From the NCBI GenBank assembly GCA_021793235.1, contig JAJYTD010000008.1, forward strand, positions 1-64,000: a DNA stretch of 64,000 nt, given 5' to 3'. The notes beneath the pieces were generated by a model. The model was given only the letters and a program-made list of their open reading frames with translations, was not told where the DNA came from and did no database searches. This DNA is from Actinomycetes bacterium. Lineage in GTDB: Bacteria > Actinomycetota > Actinomycetes > Streptosporangiales > Streptosporangiaceae. This document shows, one piece after another, positions 16,054-24,009 of the stretch. Each line of letters opens with the position of its first letter. Within the stretch, counting starts at the first letter, position 1. Position numbers and translations under genes: made by a program.

Positions 16054-16080
16054 GCGCTCCTCCAGCACAGACACCCGGCT

Positions 16081-17094
16081 CTACGGGCGGACTGCGGAGT
16101 GGAAGTTGTTCCGGTAGTAGCTGCCCAGTGAGACCTCCATGACCGGCTTGGTCGATGTGGAGGCGTGCACCATCTTGCCCCCGCCGACGTACATGCCCAC
16201 GTGGCTGGGGCCGCCGTAGAAGAAGATCAGATCGCCGGGCTGCATATTGTCCCAGGACACCTTGCTTCCCGCGTTGACCTGGTCGTAGGTGGTACGCGGC
16301 AGGCTCACCCCGGCCTGGCGCCAGGCAGCCTGGACCAGGCTGGAGCAGTCCCACACGTCGGGACCGTTGGCGCCCATGCTGTAGGAGTCGCCGATCTGGG
16401 CGTAGATGAAGTCCAGCGCGACCCTGGCGTCGCCCGAGGCGGAACCGGTGTAGGAAGCTCCGGAGGTGGAAGCGCCATCGTCGGTGCCGGAGGTGGCCTC
16501 CGCCTGCTCCTCTGCGGTGAGGTCGTCCAGGAGGTCCTGCTGCTTCTCGATCTTCCCCTCGGCCTTTTTCTTGGCCTTCTTCGCCTTGTCGAGCTTGTCC
16601 TTGGCGTCTTCCTCGGTCTCTGCCGCCTCGGCGGTGAGGTCGTCGAGCTTGTCCTGCTCGTCGACGAAGAGCTCCAGGCGCTCTTCCTGGCTCTTGGAGA
16701 GGTATCCCATGTCCGCGGCCTGCTGCAGGACCTCCTCAGGGCCGGAGGATCCCATCAGGTAGGCCGGGGAACTGTAGTCGGCGCCAGTGTAGGCGGCGCT
16801 GGCCAACTGCGCGATGTCGCCGCGCATCCCATCGAGCTTGTCCTGGATGTCTTCCTTATCGGATTCCAGGTCGTCGAGCTTCTCCTTGGCGGCGTCGTGA
16901 TCCTGCTTGGCCTGGTTGTACTCCTCTGCGAGTTCGGCGTGCTCCTTCTCGAGCTTCTCGATCTTGTCCTTGACCTCGCTGACAGTGGGGTCCGCGTTGG
17001 CCAGACCGGTGGACATCAGCAGGGCCCCGGCCGCGACAAAGCCGACAGTTGCGAGATGGCGGCGATACGCGCCACGTTCATGGCGTTCACCCAC
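16081..17094 (-). CDS. secreted NlpC/P60 peptidoglycan endopeptidase (RipA-like)
   Basis: A 337-residue secreted cell-wall hydrolase. A signal peptide ends near 'STGLANADP', followed by a long charged coiled coil (about residues 40-190), a Ser/Thr/Gly linker and a C-terminal NlpC/P60 domain with Cys in 'WDCSSLV' (about residue 250) and His in 'GPSHVGMYVG' (about 298). The residue after the Cys-Ser is Ser rather than the usual Gly. The GTG start at 17094 is chosen because in-frame ATGs at 17118 and 17139 lie in or against the riboswitch; GGGAGAAAGG lies upstream. Probably controlled by c-di-AMP. Confidence 0.88.
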   Translation of the reverse strand: MGERHERGAYRRHLATVGFVAAGALLMSTGLANADPTVSEVKDKIEKLEKEHAELAEEYNQAKQDHDAAKEKLDDLESDKEDIQDKLDGMRGDIAQLASAAYTGADYSSPAYLMGSSGPEEVLQQAADMGYLSKSQEERLELFVDEQDKLDDLTAEAAETEEDAKDKLDKAKKAKKKAEGKIEKQQDLLDDLTAEEQAEATSGTDDGASTSGASYTGSASGDARVALDFIYAQIGDSYSMGANGPDVWDCSSLVQAAWRQAGVSLPRTTYDQVNAGSKVSWDNMQPGDLIFFYGGPSHVGMYVGGGKMVHASTSTKPVMEVSLGSYYRNNFHSAVRP

Positions 17095-17121
17095 GGTGGT
17101 GGCACACCTTTCTCCCATGAT

Positions 17122-17300
17122 CCGCCTACCGGAAAGCACGCGCGGGTTCGGGCGGGAAGAGGGCCCTACAGGGCCATGCCGACACGAACGCGCGGCCGCT
17201 GATCCACCCGGGAGCCTCTCTGCGGCACGGGGGGGTGTGCCGCGGGGTTTCCCGGCCTCCGCGTACTGGGGGGCGAGAGGGGCGACGCGGAGTTCGGCGG
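17122..17300 (-). ncRNA. ydaO-type c-di-AMP riboswitch
   Basis: The minus-strand leader of the NlpC/P60 gene contains the actinobacterial ydaO landmarks in order: CCGCCGAACTCC at its 5' end, ACGCGGAGGCC, a GCGGCAC/GTGCCGC hairpin, CCCGGGTGGATC, TGTAGGG, CCCGCCCGAACCCG and GGTAGGCGG. The 5' CCGCC and 3' GGCGG close helix P1. The aptamer ends 27 nt before the GTG, so it probably acts on the ribosome-binding site. Such riboswitches are known before rpf and NlpC/P60 genes in actinobacteria. Confidence 0.75.
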
Positions 17301-17590
17301 GAGCCGGCCGCTGCCATCCTGGTGATGGCGAGAACGACGACCTCGCTCGGCGGGAACACTAGTGCATCCCCTACACCATCCTCAACCGATTCGTTACCTT
17401 TTTCGGGAAATCGCGGGCCGCCCTGACCACCCGGTCCTCACGCGAACGCTCCTGCCGACCCCGGGCATCAACGAGAGCCGGTACTGGGTCGGCAGGAGCG
17501 AGGTACACCGCTGCAGTGGTATTTCCCACGATCGCCGGACCGCCGAGGGAGCCGCCGCGCTAGGGAGTGTTTGACGAAGGCTTTCGGACG
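17301..17590 (-). promoter_or_regulatory. promoter region of the riboswitch-controlled hydrolase gene
   Basis: No ORF is convincing here. On the minus strand GTAAC-n6-GTTGA (17397-17382) precedes a possible -35 (TTGAGG) and, 17 nt further, CTAGTG as a weak -10. The direct repeat resembles MtrA-type boxes. The hairpin beyond 17590 belongs to the upstream gene. Confidence 0.4.
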
Positions 17591-17639
17591 CCCCTACTGT
17601 GCGCTGCTCCGCAAGCTCCGCAGCATCGCACAGCGGGGG
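17591..17639 (-). terminator. large hairpin after the upstream NlpC/P60 gene
   Basis: Two 18-nt arms (17591-17608 and 17622-17639) pair with few mismatches, starting 46 nt after the stop of the 17685-18683 gene. It isolates the two tandem hydrolase genes. No T-run. Confidence 0.5.
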
Positions 17640-17684
17640 CCCTGCCTGGCGGCCGCGAGCCCGAAATGATTCGGCAAACACGAC

Positions 17685-18683
17685 TTAGGGGCGCACGCCG
17701 AACTGGAACTGCCCAGACCAGTACCCCGACATCGAGACGACCTCGACGTTCTTTCCGCTTCGGGGGGCGTGGATCATCTGGCCGTTACCGACATACAGGC
17801 CGGCGTGGCCCAAATCGCCGAAGAAGAAGACGATGTCGCCGGGCTGCAACGCGTCGTAGCTCACCCGGGAGCCGACCTCCGCCTGGCCGTAGGTGGTACG
17901 CGGCAGGCTCACTCCCGCGGCGCCCCAAGCGCGCATGGTCAGACCGGAGCAGTCGTAGCTGTCGGGGCCGGCCGCGCCGAAGACATAGGGCTTGCCGAGC
18001 TGCGCGTAGGCGAAATCGAGGGCGGCACGGGCGTCACCGGAGGCGCTCCCGCTGTAGCTGCCGCCGCTGGAATCACCCTCGGTGGCGGGGTCGGCGTCGG
18101 GGAACTCGGCGAGCAGCGCCTCCTGCTCTTCGATCTTCTCCTCGACGTCGTCCTTCTTCTCCTTGGCCTCGTCCTTCTTCTCCTCGGCGTCCTCAAGGGC
18201 GTCGTCGGCCTCGTCCTTCAGTTTGAAGAGGCGTTCCGAGGAGTCACCGAACTCGTCGAGCTTGGTCTTCTGGGCTTCGGAGAGGTAGCTGATATCGGCC
18301 GACTGGTCCAGCAGATCCTCGGGCTCCTCTACGGACAGGACCGTGGTAGTGGCGTCGAGGTCGTTGGACTTGTAGGCCGCGCTGGCGAAATCGGCGACCT
18401 CATCGCGGAGGCTGTCGTACTTCTCCTGCTCGTCGCCGACCTCCTCCTCAAGCTCGTCCGCCTTCTTCTTGGCGGCTTTGTAGTCTTCCTGGGCCTCGTT
18501 GTACTCGTCGACGATCGAGGAGGCTTCCTGGTTGAGTTCGTCGAGCTTGGCCTCAACGTCCTCCTGGGTGGGCTCCGGGTCGGCGTAGGCGACGCCGGAA
18601 GGCAGGATCAGGCCACCGGCGGCCACGACCCCGAAGCCGGTCGCAATCCGGCGGGCCGTGCGCCGACCACCATTGCTCGCCAT
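17685..18683 (-). CDS. secreted NlpC/P60 peptidoglycan endopeptidase (paralogue)
   Basis: A 332-residue paralogue of the next gene, with the same architecture: basic N-terminus with twin Arg pairs, signal peptide ending near 'SGVAYADP', acidic/Lys-rich coiled coil (about 40-195), Ser/Gly linker and NlpC/P60 domain with 'YDCSGLTM' (Cys about residue 245) and 'LGHAGLYVG' (His about 293). It should cleave peptidoglycan stem peptides outside the cell. ATG at 18683 has AAGGAG 11 nt upstream. It follows a long structured leader rather than a recognisable ydaO aptamer. Confidence 0.88.
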   Translation of the reverse strand: MASNGGRRTARRIATGFGVVAAGGLILPSGVAYADPEPTQEDVEAKLDELNQEASSIVDEYNEAQEDYKAAKKKADELEEEVGDEQEKYDSLRDEVADFASAAYKSNDLDATTTVLSVEEPEDLLDQSADISYLSEAQKTKLDEFGDSSERLFKLKDEADDALEDAEEKKDEAKEKKDDVEEKIEEQEALLAEFPDADPATEGDSSGGSYSGSASGDARAALDFAYAQLGKPYVFGAAGPDSYDCSGLTMRAWGAAGVSLPRTTYGQAEVGSRVSYDALQPGDIVFFFGDLGHAGLYVGNGQMIHAPRSGKNVEVVSMSGYWSGQFQFGVRP

Positions 18684-19120
18684 CGCGGTCCACGCTCCTT
18701 ATTCGTCAAAGTCCACATATGGGGAAGTGATCGGGGGTCGGCGCCCCGGGTACGAAGCGCATCTGACCGGTGAGCGGGACCGCGGTCGAGATGCGCCCAC
18801 GCAGGGGTCACCGCGGCGGCACGACCGCTCGGTCCCATGGTTTCAAGGAACCTCCCGCGTACCGGACCGAGCCGTGTCGAGCCGGTGTGCCTGCACGGAC
18901 CGACACAACCCTGGGCCTTTAGCGGAAAGCCGATCAAGCTCCGGATAGAACCTAGCGGACGGACACCCTCACCTCAACCGCAACGGGGCACCTGCACCAA
19001 AGGACACAGCCGTACTCGCGGCGTTCTCCCTGCCCTGCCGAATCAACGGCATCCAATTACAAATCCGTCACAATAGGCATATGAGGACCACACGCGCATT
19101 CCGCCCCCTCGCGCCGCGCC
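18684..19120 (-). promoter_or_regulatory. long structured leader of the NlpC/P60 gene
   Basis: A 437-nt gap without a supported gene. Minus-strand RNA can form two long-range 8-bp stems: 18757-18764 with 18789-18796, and 18828-18835 with 18864-18871. A GTGAC-n6-GTAAT direct repeat (19071-19056), MtrA-like, marks the distal promoter end. Short pieces (CCGCTAA, ACGCGGGAGG, GCTCACC) recall ydaO, but the diagnostic CCGAACCCG and GTAGGCG are absent. Confidence 0.45.
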
Positions 19121-20491
19121 TCAACCGTGGCCTTCGAGACGCTGCAGCAGCAGTCCCGAGGCGACCGTGCGCGCGCCTTCGCGGCGGACGGCGGCGATGA
19201 TCTCCTTGTCGGAGGTGGCCACCGCCAGAGGCCGTCCCCGCGGCTCGGCCCGGACCAGCCGGATGATGAGCTCGTCGGCGGTCTCCCCCGGGTCGCTGAA
19301 CAGCAGCCGCACCCGGCGCGTGGCCGACAGCGTCGGCGGCGTATCGACGTCGGCGCCGTCGAACACGCAGGTGATCTCGGCCTTGGTGCGGCTGGCGAGC
19401 CCTTCGAGGGAGGCCAGCAGCCTACTGCGCTGATCGGCCAGCGGGAGTGTGCCATATCCGGTTTTGGTGACGTTGTAGCCGTCCACGAGGATGTGGATGC
19501 GCGGCAGGATCAGCAGCTCGTCGACCAGGCCGGGGTCGTCGTCAGGCAGGCCCTTCCCGGGCATGCCGACACCTGCGGTCCGGCGCTCATCCGCCACCAG
19601 GTCGGCCGGGCTCTCGATGGACGTGGGCAGCGCGAGCTCCCGACGCAGCCCGTGCGAGGCGTCCAGCAGCACGTCCAGCAGCACGCGCAGCCGGGCCTCG
19701 TCCACACTGCGCCCGGCCCGCGCCGCCCGGCGGGTGTTCTCCATCTGGACTTCGACCACGGCAAGGCGGTTGCGCAACCGGCGGTTCTCCGCTTCCACGG
19801 CACTGACCTGGTTGGTCATCGTGGCATTGCGTTCCGCCGCCTCCGCGATCGCCTGCTCGGCCTGCTCGATCGCCTCTTTGGCGCGCTGGCGCTCACTGTG
19901 GATCTTCCGCCGCAGGTCGGCGATAGCGCTCCGCTGCTCACGCAACCGCGCGCGCATCCGGCTGAGCTCCTCCCGATGCTCGGCCTTGGCCTCGTCCAGC
20001 TCCTGACGCAGCTGAGCAATGGTATCGGCGGCCTCGTCCGCCTCCTTGGCCGTCTCCTGGAGGTCCAGCTCGCGGTGGATGCGGGCGACGATCTCCGACC
20101 ACCCCGTCGGCCGGATCAGGTAAGCGGCCGCGGCAACGGCGACCGGATCGGCCGCGGGCGGCACCACGCCCTCGCGTAACCCTTCGGCCAGTTCGGGCCA
20201 GACCTGCTCGACGCGGGCAGCGACCGTCGCCCTGAAGTCGGCATCGGTCTCCAGTTGGGCGGCGATCTGCGGGCCGGCGAGCCGGGCGCGGCGGCGGGGT
20301 TCGAACTTGGCGACCCTGCGCAGCACCGCGGGCAGCTCCTCCGTCCGCAGCCCGCCGAGGACGTCGGAACCGTACTCGATGACCCGGAGGCGAACCGCTT
20401 CCGGCAGCGGCCGGTCCAGCGACTCCGCAGGCGCATCGGAGGGAGCGGCGCCCTCCGAAGAGGGCGCCGCCCCGTCGGGATCCGAGGTCAT
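19121..20491 (-). CDS. NYN-domain (YacP-like) ribonuclease with long coiled coil
   Basis: A 456-residue protein. An N-terminal helical region (about 25-130) leads to a coiled coil (about 130-250) rich in Glu, Arg and Ala, then a C-terminal NYN/PIN-like nuclease domain with the acidic residues in 'ILVDGYNVTKTGYG', 'CVFDGADVD' and 'VATSDKEI'. YacP (Rae1) relatives are ribosome-associated or rRNA/mRNA-cleaving nucleases, so an RNA substrate is likely, though unproved. Start overlaps the stop of the zinc-ribbon gene (ATGA at 20491-20488), so the two are translationally coupled. Confidence 0.82.
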   Translation of the reverse strand: MTSDPDGAAPSSEGAAPSDAPAESLDRPLPEAVRLRVIEYGSDVLGGLRTEELPAVLRRVAKFEPRRRARLAGPQIAAQLETDADFRATVAARVEQVWPELAEGLREGVVPPAADPVAVAAAAYLIRPTGWSEIVARIHRELDLQETAKEADEAADTIAQLRQELDEAKAEHREELSRMRARLREQRSAIADLRRKIHSERQRAKEAIEQAEQAIAEAAERNATMTNQVSAVEAENRRLRNRLAVVEVQMENTRRAARAGRSVDEARLRVLLDVLLDASHGLRRELALPTSIESPADLVADERRTAGVGMPGKGLPDDDPGLVDELLILPRIHILVDGYNVTKTGYGTLPLADQRSRLLASLEGLASRTKAEITCVFDGADVDTPPTLSATRRVRLLFSDPGETADELIIRLVRAEPRGRPLAVATSDKEIIAAVRREGARTVASGLLLQRLEGHG

Positions 20492-20760
20492 GCCCGCTCC
20501 GCACCGCTTTCGGCCGCAGAGTCCGCCTCCACGGCAGGCCGGTCGATGAGCTCGGCGGAGTCGACAGCGTTGCACCAGCGGCAGCGCACCTGCTCGACCG
20601 TCTCGCCCAGGACCTCGCTCTCCTCGACCCGGCTCGCACCGGAGAGGTCGAAGTGCAGGTAGTCACGTGATCGCACACTGCGGGTGACGTCGAACCGCGT
20701 CAGGTTCCCGCACTGGGCGCACCGCCAACGCTGGGTTTCGGACGGCACCGGAATACTCAC
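20488..20760 (-). CDS. small zinc-ribbon protein
   Basis: A 90-residue protein with two Cys pairs, 'RCAQCGN' near residue 15 and 'RCRWCN' near residue 62, forming a probable structural zinc ribbon. GTG at 20760 is preferred to the ATG at 20766 because GGAGG is 8 nt from the GTG but only 2 nt from the ATG. It overlaps the NYN nuclease gene by 4 nt, suggesting a joint function in RNA processing or translation; the function itself is unknown. Confidence 0.7.
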   Translation of the reverse strand: MSIPVPSETQRWRCAQCGNLTRFDVTRSVRSRDYLHFDLSGASRVEESEVLGETVEQVRCRWCNAVDSAELIDRPAVEADSAAESGAERA

Positions 20761-20991
20761 AACCATGTCCTCCTTCGTCAACGACTCTAGGTCCCGCGTA
20801 TGGCAGCCGACCTCGGCAACACGGCCGCAGCCGCCCGAACCATGTCCGCGAGCCTGGGCCATCCTTCCATGCCGGACCGGCGGGCGGACTTGGCGGACCG
20901 CCGTCTGCTCTGGTGAGCCCGTGGCCCACCGGCCGCGGGGCGGCACGGCAAGGCCGCCCGGTCTGTCGCTGACCGCGTTTACCCTGGCGAG

Positions 20992-22737
20992 GTGGCAGAC
21001 CAGCAGACCGCAGTACAAGGCACCCTCGACGATCTGGGGACACCGCTGGCGCAGACGACGTTCGTCATCGTCGACCTGGAGACCACCGGCTCGCGCTCCG
21101 AAGGCGCCGCTATCACCGAGATCGGCGCGGTGAAGATACGCGGCGGCGAGGTACTGGGGGAGTTCGCGACACTCGTCAACCCGGAAATGCCGATACCCCC
21201 GTTCATCACCCTGCTCACCGGCATCACCCAGGCGATGGTCACCCCCGCACCGACCATCGGAGCGGTCCTCCCCGCCTTCTTGGAGTTCGCGGCGCTGGAC
21301 CAAGGCAGCGTCCTTGTCGCGCACAACGCTCCGTTCGATGTCGGTTTCCTCAAGGCGGCCTGTGCCGAGCACGGCCGCGCCTGGCCCGCACCGCCCGTCG
21401 TCGACACCGTCCCACTCGCCCGCCGCCTGGTCACCCGCGACGAGGTCGCCAATCACAAGCTCGGGACTCTCGCGGCGTTCTTCGGCGTCGCCGACCAGCC
21501 CACACACCGCGCGCTCGATGACGCCCGCGCCACCGTCGGCGTGCTGCACGGGCTGCTGGAGCGCCTCGGGTCCTTCGGCGTCACCACGCTAGAGGAGCTG
21601 CGCGGCTTCCGCTCCGCTCCCACCACGGCCCAGCGCCGGAAACGGCGCATCGCCTCCGATGTGCCCGAATCACCCGGCGTCTACGTGTTCACCGATGCCA
21701 AGGGCGACGCCCTCTACATCGGCAAGAGCACCAACCTGCGCAGGCGTGTCAGGTCCTACTTCACCGCCTCCGAGACACGCGGCCGGATCCGGGAGATGAT
21801 CGCGCTCGCCGAAGGAGTCACCCCGATCGTCTGCGGGACCGGGCTGGAGGCCGAGGTCCGCGAGCTGCGGCTCATCGCCGAACGCAAGCCGCCCTACAAC
21901 CGCCGTTCCCGCAACCCCGGGCGCGCTTCCTGGCTCACGTTGACCCGTGAGGCCTTTCCCCGATTGTCCATCGTCCGCGGTGTCCGCGACGACGCCCCCT
22001 ACCTCGGCCCGTTCCGCTCCGCCCGCGACGCCGAACTCGCCCGCGAGGCGCTGCACCACGTCTTCCCACTGCGGCAGTGCGCTCACCGCTTCTCCCCCGC
22101 GCGGCCGGTATCGGCCTGTATCCTGGCCCAGCTCAGCCGCTGCGGAGCTCCCTGCGAGGGCCGGGAGTCGCCCGAGGACTACGCCGTCCATGTCGCAGCC
22201 GCGCACACCGCCATGACCAGTGACGCCTCCGCCGTCGTCGAGAAGATCACCGCGCACATCAGCGAACTGTCCGAACAGCTCAGATACGAGGAGGCCGCGG
22301 CCCACCGCGACCGGCTGGCCGCTTTCCTCACCGCGGCCGCCCGGGCCCAGCGCCTCACCGCGCTGGCTGCGGTCCCCCACCTCGTCGCAGCGCGCCCCGT
22401 CGATGGCGGCGGCGCAGGGCGGGCGGAAACCGGTTGGGAGGTGCACGTGGTCCGTTACGGACGCCTGGCCGGTGGCGGAATCATGCCCCCCGGCTCCGAT
22501 CCGCACGCGTTCGTGGCCGCCCTGACCGAAACCGCCGAATCGGTGTTCCCCGGTCCCGGCCCCGCCCCGCGGGCCGATGCCGCGGAGATGGAGTGCGTGC
22601 TCCGGTGGCTCGGCTCACCGGGCATCCGGCTGGTGGAGACCCAGGCCGCATGGACATGCCCGGTCAATGGTGCCGAAAAGTACCGGGACCTGACAGACTG
22701 GGGCCGCGACTTCGGCCCGTCACCGCTCTCGCGGTGA
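20992..22737 (+). CDS. DnaQ-like 3'-5' exonuclease fused to UvrC-like GIY-YIG nuclease
   Basis: A 581-residue fusion. Residues 20-185 are a DEDDh exonuclease ('FVIVDLETTGS', 'AHNAPFDVGFL', 'THRALDDARAT'), and residues 220-300 a GIY-YIG endonuclease ('GVYVFTDAKGDALYIGKSTNLRRRVRSYF') as in UvrC/Cho, followed by a UvrC-like Cys-containing region ('RQCAHRFS', 'CILAQLSRCGAPCEG') and a UvrB-binding-like stretch. It is the actinobacterial counterpart of mycobacterial Rv2191 and probably acts in DNA repair. GTG start lies 6 nt after a TACCCT -10 box, so probably leaderless. Confidence 0.85.
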   Translation: MADQQTAVQGTLDDLGTPLAQTTFVIVDLETTGSRSEGAAITEIGAVKIRGGEVLGEFATLVNPEMPIPPFITLLTGITQAMVTPAPTIGAVLPAFLEFAALDQGSVLVAHNAPFDVGFLKAACAEHGRAWPAPPVVDTVPLARRLVTRDEVANHKLGTLAAFFGVADQPTHRALDDARATVGVLHGLLERLGSFGVTTLEELRGFRSAPTTAQRRKRRIASDVPESPGVYVFTDAKGDALYIGKSTNLRRRVRSYFTASETRGRIREMIALAEGVTPIVCGTGLEAEVRELRLIAERKPPYNRRSRNPGRASWLTLTREAFPRLSIVRGVRDDAPYLGPFRSARDAELAREALHHVFPLRQCAHRFSPARPVSACILAQLSRCGAPCEGRESPEDYAVHVAAAHTAMTSDASAVVEKITAHISELSEQLRYEEAAAHRDRLAAFLTAAARAQRLTALAAVPHLVAARPVDGGGAGRAETGWEVHVVRYGRLAGGGIMPPGSDPHAFVAALTETAESVFPGPGPAPRADAAEMECVLRWLGSPGIRLVETQAAWTCPVNGAEKYRDLTDWGRDFGPSPLSR

Positions 22738-22795
22738 CGGGCCGAACGGCCGCGGCGGACCCCTTGTACCCGGTAACGGATGGATTCAGGTTGAG

Positions 22796-23560
22796 ATGGC
22801 GGGCATCCCGCTCAGTGACGACTACCCGGTCCGACGCGTCCCCACGGTCACCTACCTGCTCATCGCCGCCAACGTCGCCGTCTACCTGCTTTCGCCGATG
22901 TCGGCGCTGGCGGTCTGGTACGGCGGCGACATCCCCTCCCGGATGTGCTCCCTGGAGCTCTACCTCCTCCGCTGGGCGGCGATTCCCTCCGAGCTGCTCA
23001 GCGGTGAGCAGGTGGCCGACGCCACCCGCTGCCCCGGCGCCGACTTCACCAAGGTTCCGTGGGTCTCCTCCCTCACCGCGATGTTCCTGCACGGCGACAC
23101 GGCCCACCTGCTGAGCAACATGGTGTACCTGTTCGTGTTCGGCCCCGTCGTCGAGGACCGCCTCGGCCGGTTCCGCTACCTGATGCTCTACACCACCTCG
23201 GGCATCGCCGCCACCTACGCTTACGCCATCAGCGTGGCCGGCGCCGAAACGCCCCTTATCGGCGCTTCGGGAGCGATCTCCGGCGTGCTCGGCGCCTATC
23301 TGGCCGTACAGTTCCGCAGCCGGGTCATCACCCTGGTCTTCTTCGTCCTCCCGGTGCGGCTCCCGGGCTGGGTCCTCGTGGGCACCTACTTCGTGCTCCA
23401 GTATTTTCTCTACATCAGCATCTCGCTGTTCCCCGGCGAGGACGACACCTCTGTGGCCTATGCCGCTCACGTCTACGGGTTCATCGCCGGGATCGTCGGC
23501 GGACTGCTGATCTACCGCATACGCTGGCGTGCCGGCACACGTCTGTCCGACGTGTACTGA
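22796..23560 (+). CDS. rhomboid family intramembrane serine protease
   Basis: A 254-residue membrane protein with six predicted helices. The catalytic Ser is in 'IGASGAISGVLGAY' and the His in 'AYAAHVYGF'; 'FLHGDTAHLLSNMVYLFVFG' holds the conserved His/Asn. Rhomboids cleave membrane proteins within transmembrane segments; substrate here unknown. An 80-110 segment between helices 1 and 2 contains two extra Cys. It follows the nuclease gene on the same strand. Confidence 0.87.
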   Translation: MAGIPLSDDYPVRRVPTVTYLLIAANVAVYLLSPMSALAVWYGGDIPSRMCSLELYLLRWAAIPSELLSGEQVADATRCPGADFTKVPWVSSLTAMFLHGDTAHLLSNMVYLFVFGPVVEDRLGRFRYLMLYTTSGIAATYAYAISVAGAETPLIGASGAISGVLGAYLAVQFRSRVITLVFFVLPVRLPGWVLVGTYFVLQYFLYISISLFPGEDDTSVAYAAHVYGFIAGIVGGLLIYRIRWRAGTRLSDVY

Positions 23561-23611
23561 GCCGCCCCGCCGTTTCCGCACGATGAGGCGTCCGCGCCGC
23601 AGGAGGAATCC

Positions 23612-23890
23612 GTGATCACCGCGATCGTCATGATCAAAGCCGACATCGACCGCATCCCGGAGGTCGCCGAAGCGATCGCCGACATCGACGGCGTCAGCGA
23701 GGTCTACTCCGTCACCGGCGGCATCGATCTGATCGCGCTGGTCCGCGTGCGCCGCCACGAGGAGCTCGCCGATGTCATCCCGGGCCGCCTGAACAAGATC
23801 TCGGGCGTACGGTCCTCCGACACCCACATCGCGTTCAACGCCTACTCCCAGCACGATCTGGAGTCGGCGTTCTCCCTCGGCATGGAGTGA
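23612..23890 (+). CDS. stand-alone RAM (Lrp/AsnC ligand-binding) domain protein
   Basis: A 92-residue protein that is only the RAM/effector domain of Lrp/AsnC regulators, without helix-turn-helix. 'VSEVYSVTGGIDLIALVRV' and 'ISGVRSSDTHIAF' follow the beta-alpha-beta RAM pattern. GTG start with AGGAGG at 23601-23606. Such proteins oligomerise and bind amino acids, possibly modulating full-length AsnC proteins. It precedes trpD convergently, and the specific ligand is unknown. Confidence 0.82.
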   Translation: MITAIVMIKADIDRIPEVAEAIADIDGVSEVYSVTGGIDLIALVRVRRHEELADVIPGRLNKISGVRSSDTHIAFNAYSQHDLESAFSLGME

Positions 23891-24009
23891 CATCGGTTTC
23901 CCCGCGCCGACCTCGGGGAACAGCCCGCAACCCCTCATAGGAGGGCCGTCTTCCCGAGCTCGGCGACGGAAATCGACATAGCGGCGTGAAGCGCGTGCCC
24001 GCCCCGAGC

